Below are positions 49,382 to 57,782 of a stretch of 64,000 nucleotides of DNA, in pieces. This DNA is from Paenibacillus dendritiformis. GTDB lineage: Bacteria > Bacillota > Bacilli > Paenibacillales > Paenibacillaceae. The notes below the pieces were generated by a model. It was not told the DNA's origin and did no database searches. It worked only from the letters and a program-made list of their open reading frames with translations. Positions within the stretch are counted from its first letter, which is position 1, and each line of letters starts with the position of its first letter. The stretch covers positions 4,030,501 through 4,094,500 of the forward strand of contig NZ_AP025344.1 of the NCBI RefSeq assembly GCF_021654795.1, read 5' to 3'. The translations under genes and the position numbers were made by a program.

Positions 49382-52300
49382 ATGAACCCGATTGCAATCG
49401 TCCGCTATCAGCCGGAGTATGCCGCTGGAGTAGCAGAGATGTGGAATCGCAGCCAAGAGGGCTGGGGCGGTGGAGATACGATACGTACGGCGGAACGGGT
49501 CCGGACGGAAGAAGAAGGATCGGACGCGCTGGAAGTTTACCTTGCGATCGAGCAGGATGCCGTGGTCGGCTACTGCAGCCTGTTCGAGTATCGCGAGGAT
49601 ACCGGAGCGCTCTACATCGGATTGCTGAACGTGAGACCGGATTATCACGGACGGGGCATCGGCAAGATGCTTGTCCGCGAAGCGCTGGATGCGACGGTGC
49701 GGCTAGGCTGGCCCCGCCTCGATCTGTATACATGGGAAAGCAACACGAAAGCCGTTCCGCTGTATAAGCGATGCGGTTTTTTCTGGGAAGATCGGGAGGA
49801 TACGACCCACCTGATGAACTTCATGCCTTCCGTCTTGAATACGGAAGCGCTCTCCGCCTATTTCGAGGACATCGACTGGTACGAGGACTCGACTCGGGAG
49901 ATCGAGGTTAAGCCCGATGGCCGCAAGGATAACGGGTTTGATTACTTCGCTTATACATGGGAAAAGAACGGCGCCTCGCTGCGCGTCGAATTCGAACGCA
50001 CCGGAAGAGGCATTCGGCTCATCGAGACCGACGATTATCTCATTAGCGCCCAAGCGGAGCAGGCGAAGCCGGTCTTCGGCCGTTCTTATTCGATCGAGTA
50101 CCGGATCGTGAACAAATCGGGCCGGCCGCTCCAACTTGATCTGCGGGGGGAGAATGACCGCAATATACAATTTGAGTGGGAGCATCAGGCGGAAGTGGAA
50201 GGCGAAGCGACGATCCGGGCGAGCTTCTTCGTCGGTCCCGTCGAAGAAGAGCAAAGCGTATGGCGGACATGCCCCCGCGTGACGACACGGATGCGCATTA
50301 ACGGCAAGGAAGCCCTCTTCCAGCTCGGCGTCGCTCCCCGCTTCCCTGCCCAGCTCGCCTGGAAGACGCCAAGACGGGGCGCGTACCCGGCCGTAGATGG
50401 CACCTTCTATGTGGACATCGAGAACAACTTTGCGGAAGCGGCTGTATTTCGCTTCACCCTCTCCGACAGCCCGGTGCTGGCCTTGGGACGCCATGAATTC
50501 GAGATCTCCCTGGAGGCGAAGGAACGGACTTCCATCCCCGTCCCTTATCAGGTCTCCCAGTATGGCTTCTATTCGCAGCAGATCGAAGCCGAGGCCCGGC
50601 TGGCCGACGGAAGCGCCATCCCGTTCACAAGAACGATCGGGGCCGGCTTCAGCGGACCCGGCGCCGCCTTCGCCGGCGAGACAGAGAAGGAGTGGCAGGT
50701 GTTCCACGGACCTTTCTCGCTCAGGTACAACAAGGAATGGAACGGCCTCCGTCTTCAATGTCCCGGGATGGGAACCTATTGCGACTTAGGCTTCCCGAAG
50801 CTGGGCAAGCCGTTCTCCACGGAATTCTCGAAAAAGAAGCCGGTATCCATACATCCGCTTCGGGAGGAAGGCGCCGTCGGACTGTCGCTGCGTTATCAAT
50901 CGGCATCGTTCCCGTCGATCTTCTTGACCGTGAACCTCCTTATCTATGGAGAAGGAACCGTAGCCTATTGGCATGAAGCCGAGAATACCGGCGCCCATCC
51001 TGTCGCCGATCTGTATGTGAGCCAACAGGCCCACTTCGAACTGCAAGGCGCCGTCCTCCCTTACAACGGCAAATATATCGCGCTGAACGATATCACGGGC
51101 AGCGATTTCGGCTACTGGGAGAGCAGCAACATAACGGAACCGTGGATATTTATCCAGCGCGGCAGCGTCCCGCTCGGCATCTGCTGGCCGAAGACGCATC
51201 GCGTGCATATCGAGGGATGGTGCATCAGCCTCGAAGCTTCTTTTGGAAAATTGGCGCCGGGAGAGAGGGCTGTCTCGAAGCCCCTTCATCTGACGATGGG
51301 CGGATATACAGACTGGACCCGCTTCCGCGCCTTCGCGATGCAGGAGCCGGACATCCGCTCCGATCTCCGGCTTACCGATCCGATCGAGCTGATCCTGAAC
51401 GGAAATAATCCGGTGCTCCGCTCGAATCCGAACATGACGATCCAGGATCACCGGTTGGTGCAGAGCGAGGGAACGATCTCGGTCCAACTGCGCCGGGAGC
51501 CCCATGCGGCCGCGCTTCAGTTGGACATCGACGACTCCGGACTCACAAGCTGCACCCTTCCGGCCCCGCAGCAGAGCATGGATGTCGTCGATGTGGCGGT
51601 TCATCTGCCGACGCATGACGTGAAGCGAAGCTCCGTCGTGCTGATGCCGTCGGACGATCCGATTCGATTCGAACGGCAGGAAGGACAAGCCGGACCGGCC
51701 TATTCAGCGGACAATGGCGTGCTGCGAGTGGCGGCGTCCCCTTCCTTCTATCCCGGCCTTCACTCCCTGCAAGCGGGCGGCGAGGAATGGTTGTCCAGCG
51801 GCTATCCGCTGCACGGGCCGCGCTCCTGGTGGAATCCGTATATCGGAGGTCTGATGTACGACATCGGCGAGCTGAGTCCGCTCTCGATCCTGAAGGAGAG
51901 GAGCTCGGCGGAATTCGTTGCCCGCCGGGACTGCTTCGGGAACGAATGGCAGGGCTTGAAGCTGACGCTGGACATCCGCCGGCATGACATCTACAAAGGC
52001 TTGAAGCTGCATCAATATTTTCTGATGCTGTCCCGCGTGCCCGTCCTGTGCGCCTTCTCCGAGATCGAGCAGAATACGGGCCTCAGCCTCGATCATCTGG
52101 ACTGGAACACATCCATATTCATTCAGCCAGGCGAGTCGCTGGAGGGCTTGCGGATCTCTGTAAAGGATCATGACGGCTCCCGCCGCATCTTCCGCCCAGG
52201 CAAGGGGGAGCTCGAACTGCCGGAAGCGCGGCAGCTTGTCTTCGCAGCGGACAACCGGGAGCAGCAGCTTCATGTCTTGATGGATGCGGACGAGCGCCAT

Positions 52301-52498
52301 CCGCTCATCTATGCCAATACTGAGATATGTCAGGTGGAGTACGAGCGCGAACGCCGCATCCCGAACGGAGCCTGCGTCCGAACGGATCCGTTGTTCCTCC
52401 TGTTCTCCCCTGACGGCATCGAATTCGAAGCGATGGCTTCATTACAACAGATCCGGTTCCCGGACGAGAAAGGAAGCGATGCGAATGAAGATCATTGA
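49382..52498 (+). CDS. GNAT acetyltransferase fused to a very large beta-rich domain (1038 residues)
   Basis: Residues 1-150 form a full GNAT domain: VRYQPEYAAGVAEMWNRSQE, the acetyl-CoA loop PDYHGRGIGKMLVREAL and SNTKAVPLYKRCGFFWED. The next 880 residues have no motif I recognise. They are rich in beta strands and aromatic residues (FGYWESSNITEPWIFIQRGS, WWNPYIGGLMYDIGELSPLS, LRLQCPGMGTYCDLGFP) and look like several beta-sandwich or supersandwich modules of the kind found in carbohydrate enzymes. No signal peptide. ATG 49382 has AGGAGG 7 nt upstream. The gene overlaps the next one by 14 nt, so the two products probably work together, perhaps on an acetylated sugar compound. Confidence 0.8.
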   Translation: MNPIAIVRYQPEYAAGVAEMWNRSQEGWGGGDTIRTAERVRTEEEGSDALEVYLAIEQDAVVGYCSLFEYREDTGALYIGLLNVRPDYHGRGIGKMLVREALDATVRLGWPRLDLYTWESNTKAVPLYKRCGFFWEDREDTTHLMNFMPSVLNTEALSAYFEDIDWYEDSTREIEVKPDGRKDNGFDYFAYTWEKNGASLRVEFERTGRGIRLIETDDYLISAQAEQAKPVFGRSYSIEYRIVNKSGRPLQLDLRGENDRNIQFEWEHQAEVEGEATIRASFFVGPVEEEQSVWRTCPRVTTRMRINGKEALFQLGVAPRFPAQLAWKTPRRGAYPAVDGTFYVDIENNFAEAAVFRFTLSDSPVLALGRHEFEISLEAKERTSIPVPYQVSQYGFYSQQIEAEARLADGSAIPFTRTIGAGFSGPGAAFAGETEKEWQVFHGPFSLRYNKEWNGLRLQCPGMGTYCDLGFPKLGKPFSTEFSKKKPVSIHPLREEGAVGLSLRYQSASFPSIFLTVNLLIYGEGTVAYWHEAENTGAHPVADLYVSQQAHFELQGAVLPYNGKYIALNDITGSDFGYWESSNITEPWIFIQRGSVPLGICWPKTHRVHIEGWCISLEASFGKLAPGERAVSKPLHLTMGGYTDWTRFRAFAMQEPDIRSDLRLTDPIELILNGNNPVLRSNPNMTIQDHRLVQSEGTISVQLRREPHAAALQLDIDDSGLTSCTLPAPQQSMDVVDVAVHLPTHDVKRSSVVLMPSDDPIRFERQEGQAGPAYSADNGVLRVAASPSFYPGLHSLQAGGEEWLSSGYPLHGPRSWWNPYIGGLMYDIGELSPLSILKERSSAEFVARRDCFGNEWQGLKLTLDIRRHDIYKGLKLHQYFLMLSRVPVLCAFSEIEQNTGLSLDHLDWNTSIFIQPGESLEGLRISVKDHDGSRRIFRPGKGELELPEARQLVFAADNREQQLHVLMDADERHPLIYANTEICQVEYERERRIPNGACVRTDPLFLLFSPDGIEFEAMASLQQIRFPDEKGSDANEDH

Positions 52499-53363
52499 CG
52501 CCCATATGCATCTGTCCCATATCCAGGAATTCAAATCGACCGCCGCGGAGAAATCATTCGTTGATTATAGCCTCGACGGGATTCTGAAGGAATACCGCGA
52601 CAACGATGTCGTGCTCGGCATTGGCATGGGACTGACCGAGACGAAGCCGGGAGGCTTCCCGGATGAGGAAGCCTCGACTCCGATGGGGCTCGACCTGGCG
52701 GAGACGCTGCCGCCCCAGCTCGTCTATTGCCTGGGCGTGAATCCTTATCGCCTTGGCATGCAGGAGCTCGAAGCGCTGGAGCGCGATCTGCAAAAGCCGG
52801 AAGCCGTCGGCCTCAAAATTTATCTGGGGTACTACCCCTTCTATGCCTACGACAGCGTCTACCAGCCGGTCTATGAATTGGCCGCCGCCTATCGCGTCCC
52901 GGTCGTGTTCCATACGGGCGATACGTACTCGGAGCGCGGGCTCCTCAAGTATTCGCATCCGTTAACGATCGACGAGGTAGCGGTCACGCACCGGAACGTC
53001 AACTTCATGATGGCGCACTTCGGCGATCCGTGGGTGCTGGACGGAGCGGAAGTCGTCTACAAGAACCGGAACGTCTTCGCCGATCTGTCCGGCCTCATGG
53101 TCGGCGACACCGCCAATTGCGACCGTCTCAAGGACTCGCCGCTGTTCTTCGCCCATCTGCGCCATGCCGTAACCTATTGCGATCATTACGAGAAGCTGCT
53201 GTTCGGCACCGACTGGCCGCTCGCTCCCGTAGAGGCCTACATCCGGTTCGTCCGGGAGCTCATCCCGGCGGAGCATCACGAAGCGGTGTTCTACCGGACG
53301 GCGCTGCACGTATTTCCGAAGATTATGCCGTTCCTGGAACAAGGAGGCCATGCGCCGCGCTAG
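52485..53363 (+). CDS. Amidohydrolase family 2 (ACMSD-like) metal-dependent hydrolase
   Basis: A 292-residue TIM-barrel hydrolase or decarboxylase. Metal ligands can be read in order: HxH in MKIIDAHMHLS, His in VVFHTGDTYSE, His in NFMMAHFGDPW and Asp in LLFGTDWPLAP. This is the amidohydrolase-related (family 2) pattern, which covers decarboxylases, lactonases and amidases. The substrate is unknown. The ATG at 52485 lies inside the 3' end of the GNAT-fusion gene (14-nt overlap), with AAGGA 10 nt upstream. ATG 52479 adds two residues. Translational coupling supports a shared pathway with the fusion protein. Confidence 0.88.
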   Translation: MKIIDAHMHLSHIQEFKSTAAEKSFVDYSLDGILKEYRDNDVVLGIGMGLTETKPGGFPDEEASTPMGLDLAETLPPQLVYCLGVNPYRLGMQELEALERDLQKPEAVGLKIYLGYYPFYAYDSVYQPVYELAAAYRVPVVFHTGDTYSERGLLKYSHPLTIDEVAVTHRNVNFMMAHFGDPWVLDGAEVVYKNRNVFADLSGLMVGDTANCDRLKDSPLFFAHLRHAVTYCDHYEKLLFGTDWPLAPVEAYIRFVRELIPAEHHEAVFYRTALHVFPKIMPFLEQGGHAPR

Positions 53364-53898
53364 TTATGGAGCAGGCAGCAGGAGAGGGCGCGCTCCCGGT
53401 GCAGCTTCGAGGGGGCTCTTCACTACTTGAGCCGGAATGAGGGAGCATGTAATAAATGCTGCGTAGCTGCAGCAATTTTCGCCATTTGTGCTGCAACTCG
53501 GCGAAATTCCTGCGTAGATGCATCATTTTCACTGGATTATCCTTATTGTTAATCAATAAGTCTAAAAATCCTGTATTTTTGCAGGACTTCCATTCCGGCA
53601 CCGACTCAGGCATCCAAATCCTGCAGTTTTGCAGTATTATTGGGCATACCGAGAGAAGAACTCCCGTTAAACCAGATGATGACCCTGAAGCTCCAGATGC
53701 CAGATACGCTGATGAGCCAGACTACGAACGAAGACTGCCCTCGGGCAGTCTTCGACTCATTCCACATGCTATAACTAGCTCACCCTCTTGCTCTCATACT
53801 GCACAGCTGTGTCACCTCTCTCGCTCTCATTCCTGCACCGTAGCGCTATTGCATCCCTCTCTCTCATTGTGCTGTGTAACCTATAGCATCTCTCCTGC
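53364..53898. repeat. Non-coding region with intergenic repeat elements and a strong hairpin
   Basis: About 535 bp without a credible gene. 53455-53560 holds an imperfect repeat pair (CTGCGTAGCTGCAGCAATTTTC and CTGCGTAGATGCATCATTTTC) around a GCGAAA dyad. Sequences of this type occur between many Paenibacillus genes as far as I recall. 53729-53754 is a perfect 12-bp hairpin CGAAGACTGCCC-TC-GGGCAGTCTTCG. 53770-53900 is made of diverged ~40-bp units with the pattern CTCTCNCTCTCATNCTGC...TAGC. Copy number elsewhere cannot be judged here. Confidence 0.6.
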
Positions 53899-54723
53899 TC
53901 ATAGCTGTCCCGGATGACGGAGCTTCCTGGCGTATTCCTCGGGCGACACGCCGACGAAGGCCTTGAAGTCCTTGATGAAATGGGCCTGATCGTGATAGCC
54001 CAGATCCGCCGCCAGGGCAGCCCAATCCGGCACGGCGCCGGCGGCTGCCATCCCCGCTGCTTCATGAATGCGGCTGCGCTGGATGACCCATTTCGGCGAG
54101 ACGCCGACATAGTGCAGGAACAAGCGCTGCAGCGAGCGCGTATGAAGCGAGAAGCGGTCCGCCAGCTCCTGGACGCGGGTAATGTCCCGGCTGTCCACGA
54201 CCGTCTCCACGATCCGGTTGACGAGCTTCACGTTGTCATCCGCTTCCGGCAGCCGCTCGCGCAGGAACCCGTCAATGATTCGGCTCCTCGCCTCCCCGTC
54301 CGCTAGCGCGAACAACGCTTGCTCCATCGGGCCGCTGCCGATCCCGAACACGTCGCGGAAGGGCAGGGTTCGTCCGGCGAGGCGGGACATTGGCTCGCGG
54401 TATAGGGGGTAGAAGCCTCCTGGCTGAAAGAGCACGCCGGCTACCTGTCCCTGTCCTTCCAGCACCCGCTGGGATCTTCCGCTCACAATGCCGTACACAG
54501 CCGTGTTGTCCCGCTCGAACACCAGATTTACCCCTGGATGCTGAAGCACCTCCTGCACATAGGGCGGCTGTCCACGCAAATCCCAGGCAATCATCCAATA
54601 GTGCTTGATGAAATGTTGAAGATCAGGCGCTGGCAGATGGCGGGTAATGCGAAACTTCTGTTCGCCGGCTGCGGCATATAGCATGCCTCTGATGTCCGGC
54701 TCGCGGTGGGGCTTCGTATCCAT
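53899..54723 (-). CDS. AraC family transcriptional regulator with DUF6597-like N-terminus
   Basis: A 274-residue regulator. The N-terminal part (RHLPAPDLQHFIKHYWMIAW, HPGVNLVFERDN, GVLFQPGGFYPLY) is the sensing domain seen in DUF6597/HTH_18 regulators. The C-terminal double helix-turn-helix reads VQELADRFSLHTRSLQRLFLHYVGVSPKW and AALAADLGYHDQAHFIKDFKAFVGVSPEEYAR. It is divergent from the DinB gene with about 175 bp between the starts, so it likely controls that gene and itself. No clear ribosome site was identified before the ATG at 54723, but the N-terminal reading is natural. Confidence 0.87.
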   Translation of the reverse strand: MDTKPHREPDIRGMLYAAAGEQKFRITRHLPAPDLQHFIKHYWMIAWDLRGQPPYVQEVLQHPGVNLVFERDNTAVYGIVSGRSQRVLEGQGQVAGVLFQPGGFYPLYREPMSRLAGRTLPFRDVFGIGSGPMEQALFALADGEARSRIIDGFLRERLPEADDNVKLVNRIVETVVDSRDITRVQELADRFSLHTRSLQRLFLHYVGVSPKWVIQRSRIHEAAGMAAAGAVPDWAALAADLGYHDQAHFIKDFKAFVGVSPEEYARKLRHPGQL

Positions 54724-54897
54724 CGTTCACGCTCCCGTTGCAAGATACAGACACGTATTCACGCATCGCGTTTTTGGTTGTCGTTGTGGTGGTTTGTCGC
54801 ATTTTTACAATAGCAATCCATGCGATTCTGTTATAGTACCCATGTTAGCAAGTGATAGAATCTACCGCAATCCAATGGTTATGGAGGATGAAAAAGT

Positions 54898-55356
54898 ATG
54901 CAGCAGAAGGAAGCATTGCTGGAGGCGTGGCTGAAGCAGCGGGCAATCCTGGAAAAGCTGTTGCTGGCCATTCCGGATCATCACACCAGCTTCGCTCCGT
55001 GGGACGGGGCGATGACGGTAAGCGAACTCGCTCAGCATATCGGCGCTTCCGCCGATATGTTCATCAGGCTGGCCAAGACGGGAGAGGGACAGATCGGGAT
55101 GCCGCCGACCGTCGGATGCGCATCGATGAAAGAAGTGCGCCGCATCGTGCAAGAGTGGACCGCGAGCACGACCGGGATATTCCATGCCTTGACCGGGGAA
55201 GATCTGGAGACGGTCTACCATTCGCCCTTCCCGAATCTGGACGGGCCGCGCAGCAAGCTCGTCCGGCTCGTGATCGATCACGAGATTCATCACAAAGGAC
55301 AGCTCTTCGTATACGCCCGGATGCTTGGGGTGCAGGAACTGCCATTTCCGCTGTAA
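54898..55356 (+). CDS. DinB family protein
   Basis: A 152-residue four-helix bundle of the DinB/YfiT-like superfamily. The three metal-binding histidines are in place: VSELAQHIGASADMF near residue 46, and IDHEIHHKGQLFVYARMLGV near residue 130. DinB-type proteins are often thiol-dependent S-transferases, for example with bacillithiol. B. subtilis DinB is damage-induced, but no LexA box is visible here. It is divergent from an AraC regulator gene. The product ends just before a bidirectional terminator. Confidence 0.87.
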   Translation: MQQKEALLEAWLKQRAILEKLLLAIPDHHTSFAPWDGAMTVSELAQHIGASADMFIRLAKTGEGQIGMPPTVGCASMKEVRRIVQEWTASTTGIFHALTGEDLETVYHSPFPNLDGPRSKLVRLVIDHEIHHKGQLFVYARMLGVQELPFPL

Positions 55357-55361
55357 AAAAC

Positions 55362-55425
55362 AAGGAAGGATATCGGGGCAAGAGAGAGCAGCCGCTCTGC
55401 AATTTGCCCGATATCCTTCCTTTTT
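55362..55425. terminator. Bidirectional terminator between dinB-like and ABC-F genes
   Basis: AAGGAAGGATATCGGGGCAA / TTGCCCGATATCCTTCCTT, arms of about 19 bp, with TTTTT on the right side and AAAAAA on the left. It closes both convergent transcripts. Confidence 0.88.
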
Positions 55426-55427
55426 GC

Positions 55428-57359
55428 TTAGTCTAACGATTCTTCCGCTTCCATCCACTCGCGGTACAGCTCATCCATCTCCTGCCGCAGCCGGGACTGC
55501 TCATTCAGCAGCTTGGGCCATTCCGCCTCCTCGGCCGGGCTCGCGGACAGCCGGGCCATCTCCTCCTCCAGCAGTCGCAGCCGTTCCTCTGCTGCCGCAA
55601 TCTCTTCCTCCCATTGTCTCGCCGGCTTGGGAGGCTTGGAGCCTGCCTTCGGTTCCGCCTGCACAGGATTAACCTGCGGCTGCGCCGGCTCTGCCGGGAT
55701 CGCCTGCGCAGCGGAGCGCTGCAGCAGCGCCTGCAGCTTCTCCCGGCATTCCTCGTAGTTGCCGAGATGAACGGTCAGCTCCGCCTGCTCCAGCAGCCAC
55801 AGCTTCTGCACGACGCGATTCATGAAGTAGCGGTCATGCGAGATGACAAGCAGCGTGCCGGGGAACGAATCCAGGGCTTCCTCCAGCGCCTCCCGCGAGT
55901 CGATATCCAAGTGGTTGGTCGGCTCGTCGAGGAGCAGCAGGTTCGGCTTCCGGTACATCAGCAGCGCCAGGCGCAGCCGGCTCCATTCGCCGCCGGACAA
56001 CTGGGACACCCGCTTGAACACGTCGGAGCCGTAGAACAGGAAGCGGGCCAGCTCGCCCCTCGCTTCCCCTTCTTCCATCGCCAAGGCATCGCAAAAATAG
56101 CGCAGCACGGTGGAATCGTCGGCCGGCGGGGCTTCCTCCTGGGCCAGATAGCCGATGTCCACGCGGGATCCAAGCCGGACCTCGCCCCCGTCGTAAGGAA
56201 TCTCGCCGATAATCATCTTCATCAGCGTGCTTTTGCCCGCGCCGTTGCCGCCCATCAAGGCGACGCGCTCGCCATACAGCAGCAGCGCGTTTGCCGTGCG
56301 CAGCAGCTTCCGCTCGCCGAACGATTTGGAGACGCGATCCAGCATGATCACCTGCTTGCCGGAGCGGTCCTCCTGCGTCAGCGTCAGGTCCATCGCGCGC
56401 CGTTCCAGAATCGGGCGCTTAATCTTGACCATGCGGTCCAGCGCCTTCTGCATCGAGGCCGCCCGGCGGTGGAAGCCGGGATTCGGCGGATTGGCGCGAT
56501 TGCCCCATTCGATAAGCTGCTTGATCGTCTCCTGCATCTTCTTGATCTTTTTCTGCTGCTCCTGATAATCGGCGAATTGCTGCAGCAGACGCTCCTCTTT
56601 TTCCTTCTGGTAACCGGAATAATTCGTATGATAGACAAAGGCTTCGCCGTCTTCGATCTCGATGATTTTGCCGACGACCCGATCGAGGAAATACCGGTCA
56701 TGGGACACGACGACCACGACGCCGGGATAGGAACCGAGGAACGACTCCAGCCATTCGATCGCCCCCATATCGAGATGGTTCGTCGGCTCGTCGAGCAGCA
56801 GGATATCCGGCCGCTTCAGCAGCAGAGCCGCGAGGCCGACCTTCGTCTTCTCCCCGCCAGACAGCGAGGCGAACGGCCGCTCGAACTGCCCGGCAGCAAT
56901 GCCCATGCCTGCGGCTACCCGCCGAATCGAAGCCTCCATCTCATAGCCCCCCGCTTGCTCGAACGTCTCCATAAGCTGTCCGTACTGGTTCAGCAGGAGC
57001 TGCATGGCCCGTTCGTCCGTGCAGACGGAAGGATCGGCCATCTTCGCCTCCATCTCCTTCATCTCGCATTCCCAGCGCCGCACCTGTTCATAGCCTTCGG
57101 CCAGCACATCATAGACGGTCGCTCCGTCTCCGGCCGACGGCACCTGGGCGAGCAGGCCGACCGTCGCGCCTTTGCGGATGAACAGTTCTCCCTCGTCAGG
57201 AGCCGATGCTCTGTCCAGCAGCCGCAGTATCGTCGTCTTGCCCGTGCCGTTCCGTCCGATCAGGCCGACCTTCTCCGCCTCCCCAATCTCAAAAGACACA
57301 TCAGAGAGCACCAGCTCGGCCCCATAATATTTCTTCACATGCCACAATTGTATAACCAT
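55428..57359 (-). CDS. ABC-F family ATPase, ribosome-protection/antibiotic resistance type
   Basis: A 643-residue soluble tandem ATPase without membrane segments. NBD1 has Walker A LIGRNGTGKTTILRL, signature LSGGEKTKVGLA and Walker B ILLLDEPTNHLD. A charged linker follows (YQEQQKKIKKMQETIKQLIE), the P-site tRNA interaction motif region of ABC-F proteins. NBD2 has MGGNGAGKSTLMKM, LSGGEWSRLRLA and LLLLDEPTNHLD. A coiled-coil C-terminal tail (WEEEIAAAEERLRLLEEEMA) ends it. ATG 57359 has GGAGGAGG 9 nt upstream. The promoter, leader ORF and terminator ahead of it are typical of drug-inducible ABC-F genes, so target protection against a ribosome-binding antibiotic is likely. The drug class is unknown. 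Confidence 0.92.
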   Translation of the reverse strand: MVIQLWHVKKYYGAELVLSDVSFEIGEAEKVGLIGRNGTGKTTILRLLDRASAPDEGELFIRKGATVGLLAQVPSAGDGATVYDVLAEGYEQVRRWECEMKEMEAKMADPSVCTDERAMQLLLNQYGQLMETFEQAGGYEMEASIRRVAAGMGIAAGQFERPFASLSGGEKTKVGLAALLLKRPDILLLDEPTNHLDMGAIEWLESFLGSYPGVVVVVSHDRYFLDRVVGKIIEIEDGEAFVYHTNYSGYQKEKEERLLQQFADYQEQQKKIKKMQETIKQLIEWGNRANPPNPGFHRRAASMQKALDRMVKIKRPILERRAMDLTLTQEDRSGKQVIMLDRVSKSFGERKLLRTANALLLYGERVALMGGNGAGKSTLMKMIIGEIPYDGGEVRLGSRVDIGYLAQEEAPPADDSTVLRYFCDALAMEEGEARGELARFLFYGSDVFKRVSQLSGGEWSRLRLALLMYRKPNLLLLDEPTNHLDIDSREALEEALDSFPGTLLVISHDRYFMNRVVQKLWLLEQAELTVHLGNYEECREKLQALLQRSAAQAIPAEPAQPQVNPVQAEPKAGSKPPKPARQWEEEIAAAEERLRLLEEEMARLSASPAEEAEWPKLLNEQSRLRQEMDELYREWMEAEESLD

Positions 57360-57403
57360 GGTCAACGTCCTCCTCCGGGCGCGCTCCCTTCCCGGACCGG
57401 AAC

Positions 57404-57437
57404 AAAAAAAGACTGCAGGGAAACATCCCCGCAGCCT
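57404..57437 (-). promoter_or_regulatory. Attenuator: intrinsic terminator in the leader of the ABC-F gene
   Basis: Read leftward: AAGGCTGCGGGGA-TGTT-TCCCTGCAGTCTT then TTTTTT, a 13-bp stem with one wobble and one mismatch. It stands 16 nt after the stop of the leader ORF and 45 nt before the ABC-F start, so transcription would end before the gene unless stalled ribosomes change the fold. Confidence 0.75.
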
Positions 57438-57453
57438 TAAAGTCAATACCCGT

Positions 57454-57606
57454 TCAGGTCAAGGCAGGAGAGTCTTCACGCCAATTCGTCACATTCGTAT
57501 TCGCAAAAATGGACACACTTATCCCGTTGACCACTTCATCATGGGTAATGCCAAATAATGCCATAGGCAATTGGCTAATGCGCATCGTTGAAACACTGCG
57601 GTTCAT
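57454..57606 (-). CDS. Possible leader peptide (50 residues) of the ABC-F gene
   Basis: A short ORF starting MNRSVSTMRISQLPMALFGI and ending NTNVTNWREDSPALT, with AGGAGGTGA 8 nt before the ATG. It lies wholly between the sigma-A promoter at 57659 and the attenuator at 57404, ending 16 nt before the terminator stem. In inducible ABC-F systems translation of such a uORF in the presence of drug prevents terminator formation. The peptide itself matches nothing I know. It could also be a small independent protein. Confidence 0.6.
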   Translation of the reverse strand: MNRSVSTMRISQLPMALFGITHDEVVNGISVSIFANTNVTNWREDSPALT

Positions 57607-57658
57607 CTCCTGCCTCACCTCCTGTTCATGCTCTGCGATGAGAGCGTAATTATTCCAA

Positions 57659-57687
57659 ATTATACCCGAAGACGCCGTTGCAGTCAA
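57659..57687 (-). promoter_or_regulatory. Sigma-A promoter of the ABC-F leader
   Basis: TTGACT-N17-TATAAT read leftward, a near-consensus promoter. Initiation near 57652 would give a leader of about 290 nt before the ABC-F start. Confidence 0.8.
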
Positions 57688-57782
57688 ACATCGTCCGGCG
57701 AACACCTGCCGCCGGGTTCCGCCGGTCCGCGTCCCGCAGCATCGTCAATGTATCAGCCCACGCTAGCCCGCGTCAGCCCACG

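Noticed and set aside
55614..57440. A 600-codon rightward open frame opposite the ABC-F gene
   Set aside because: Antisense shadow of the ABC-F gene. No motif, no ribosome site.
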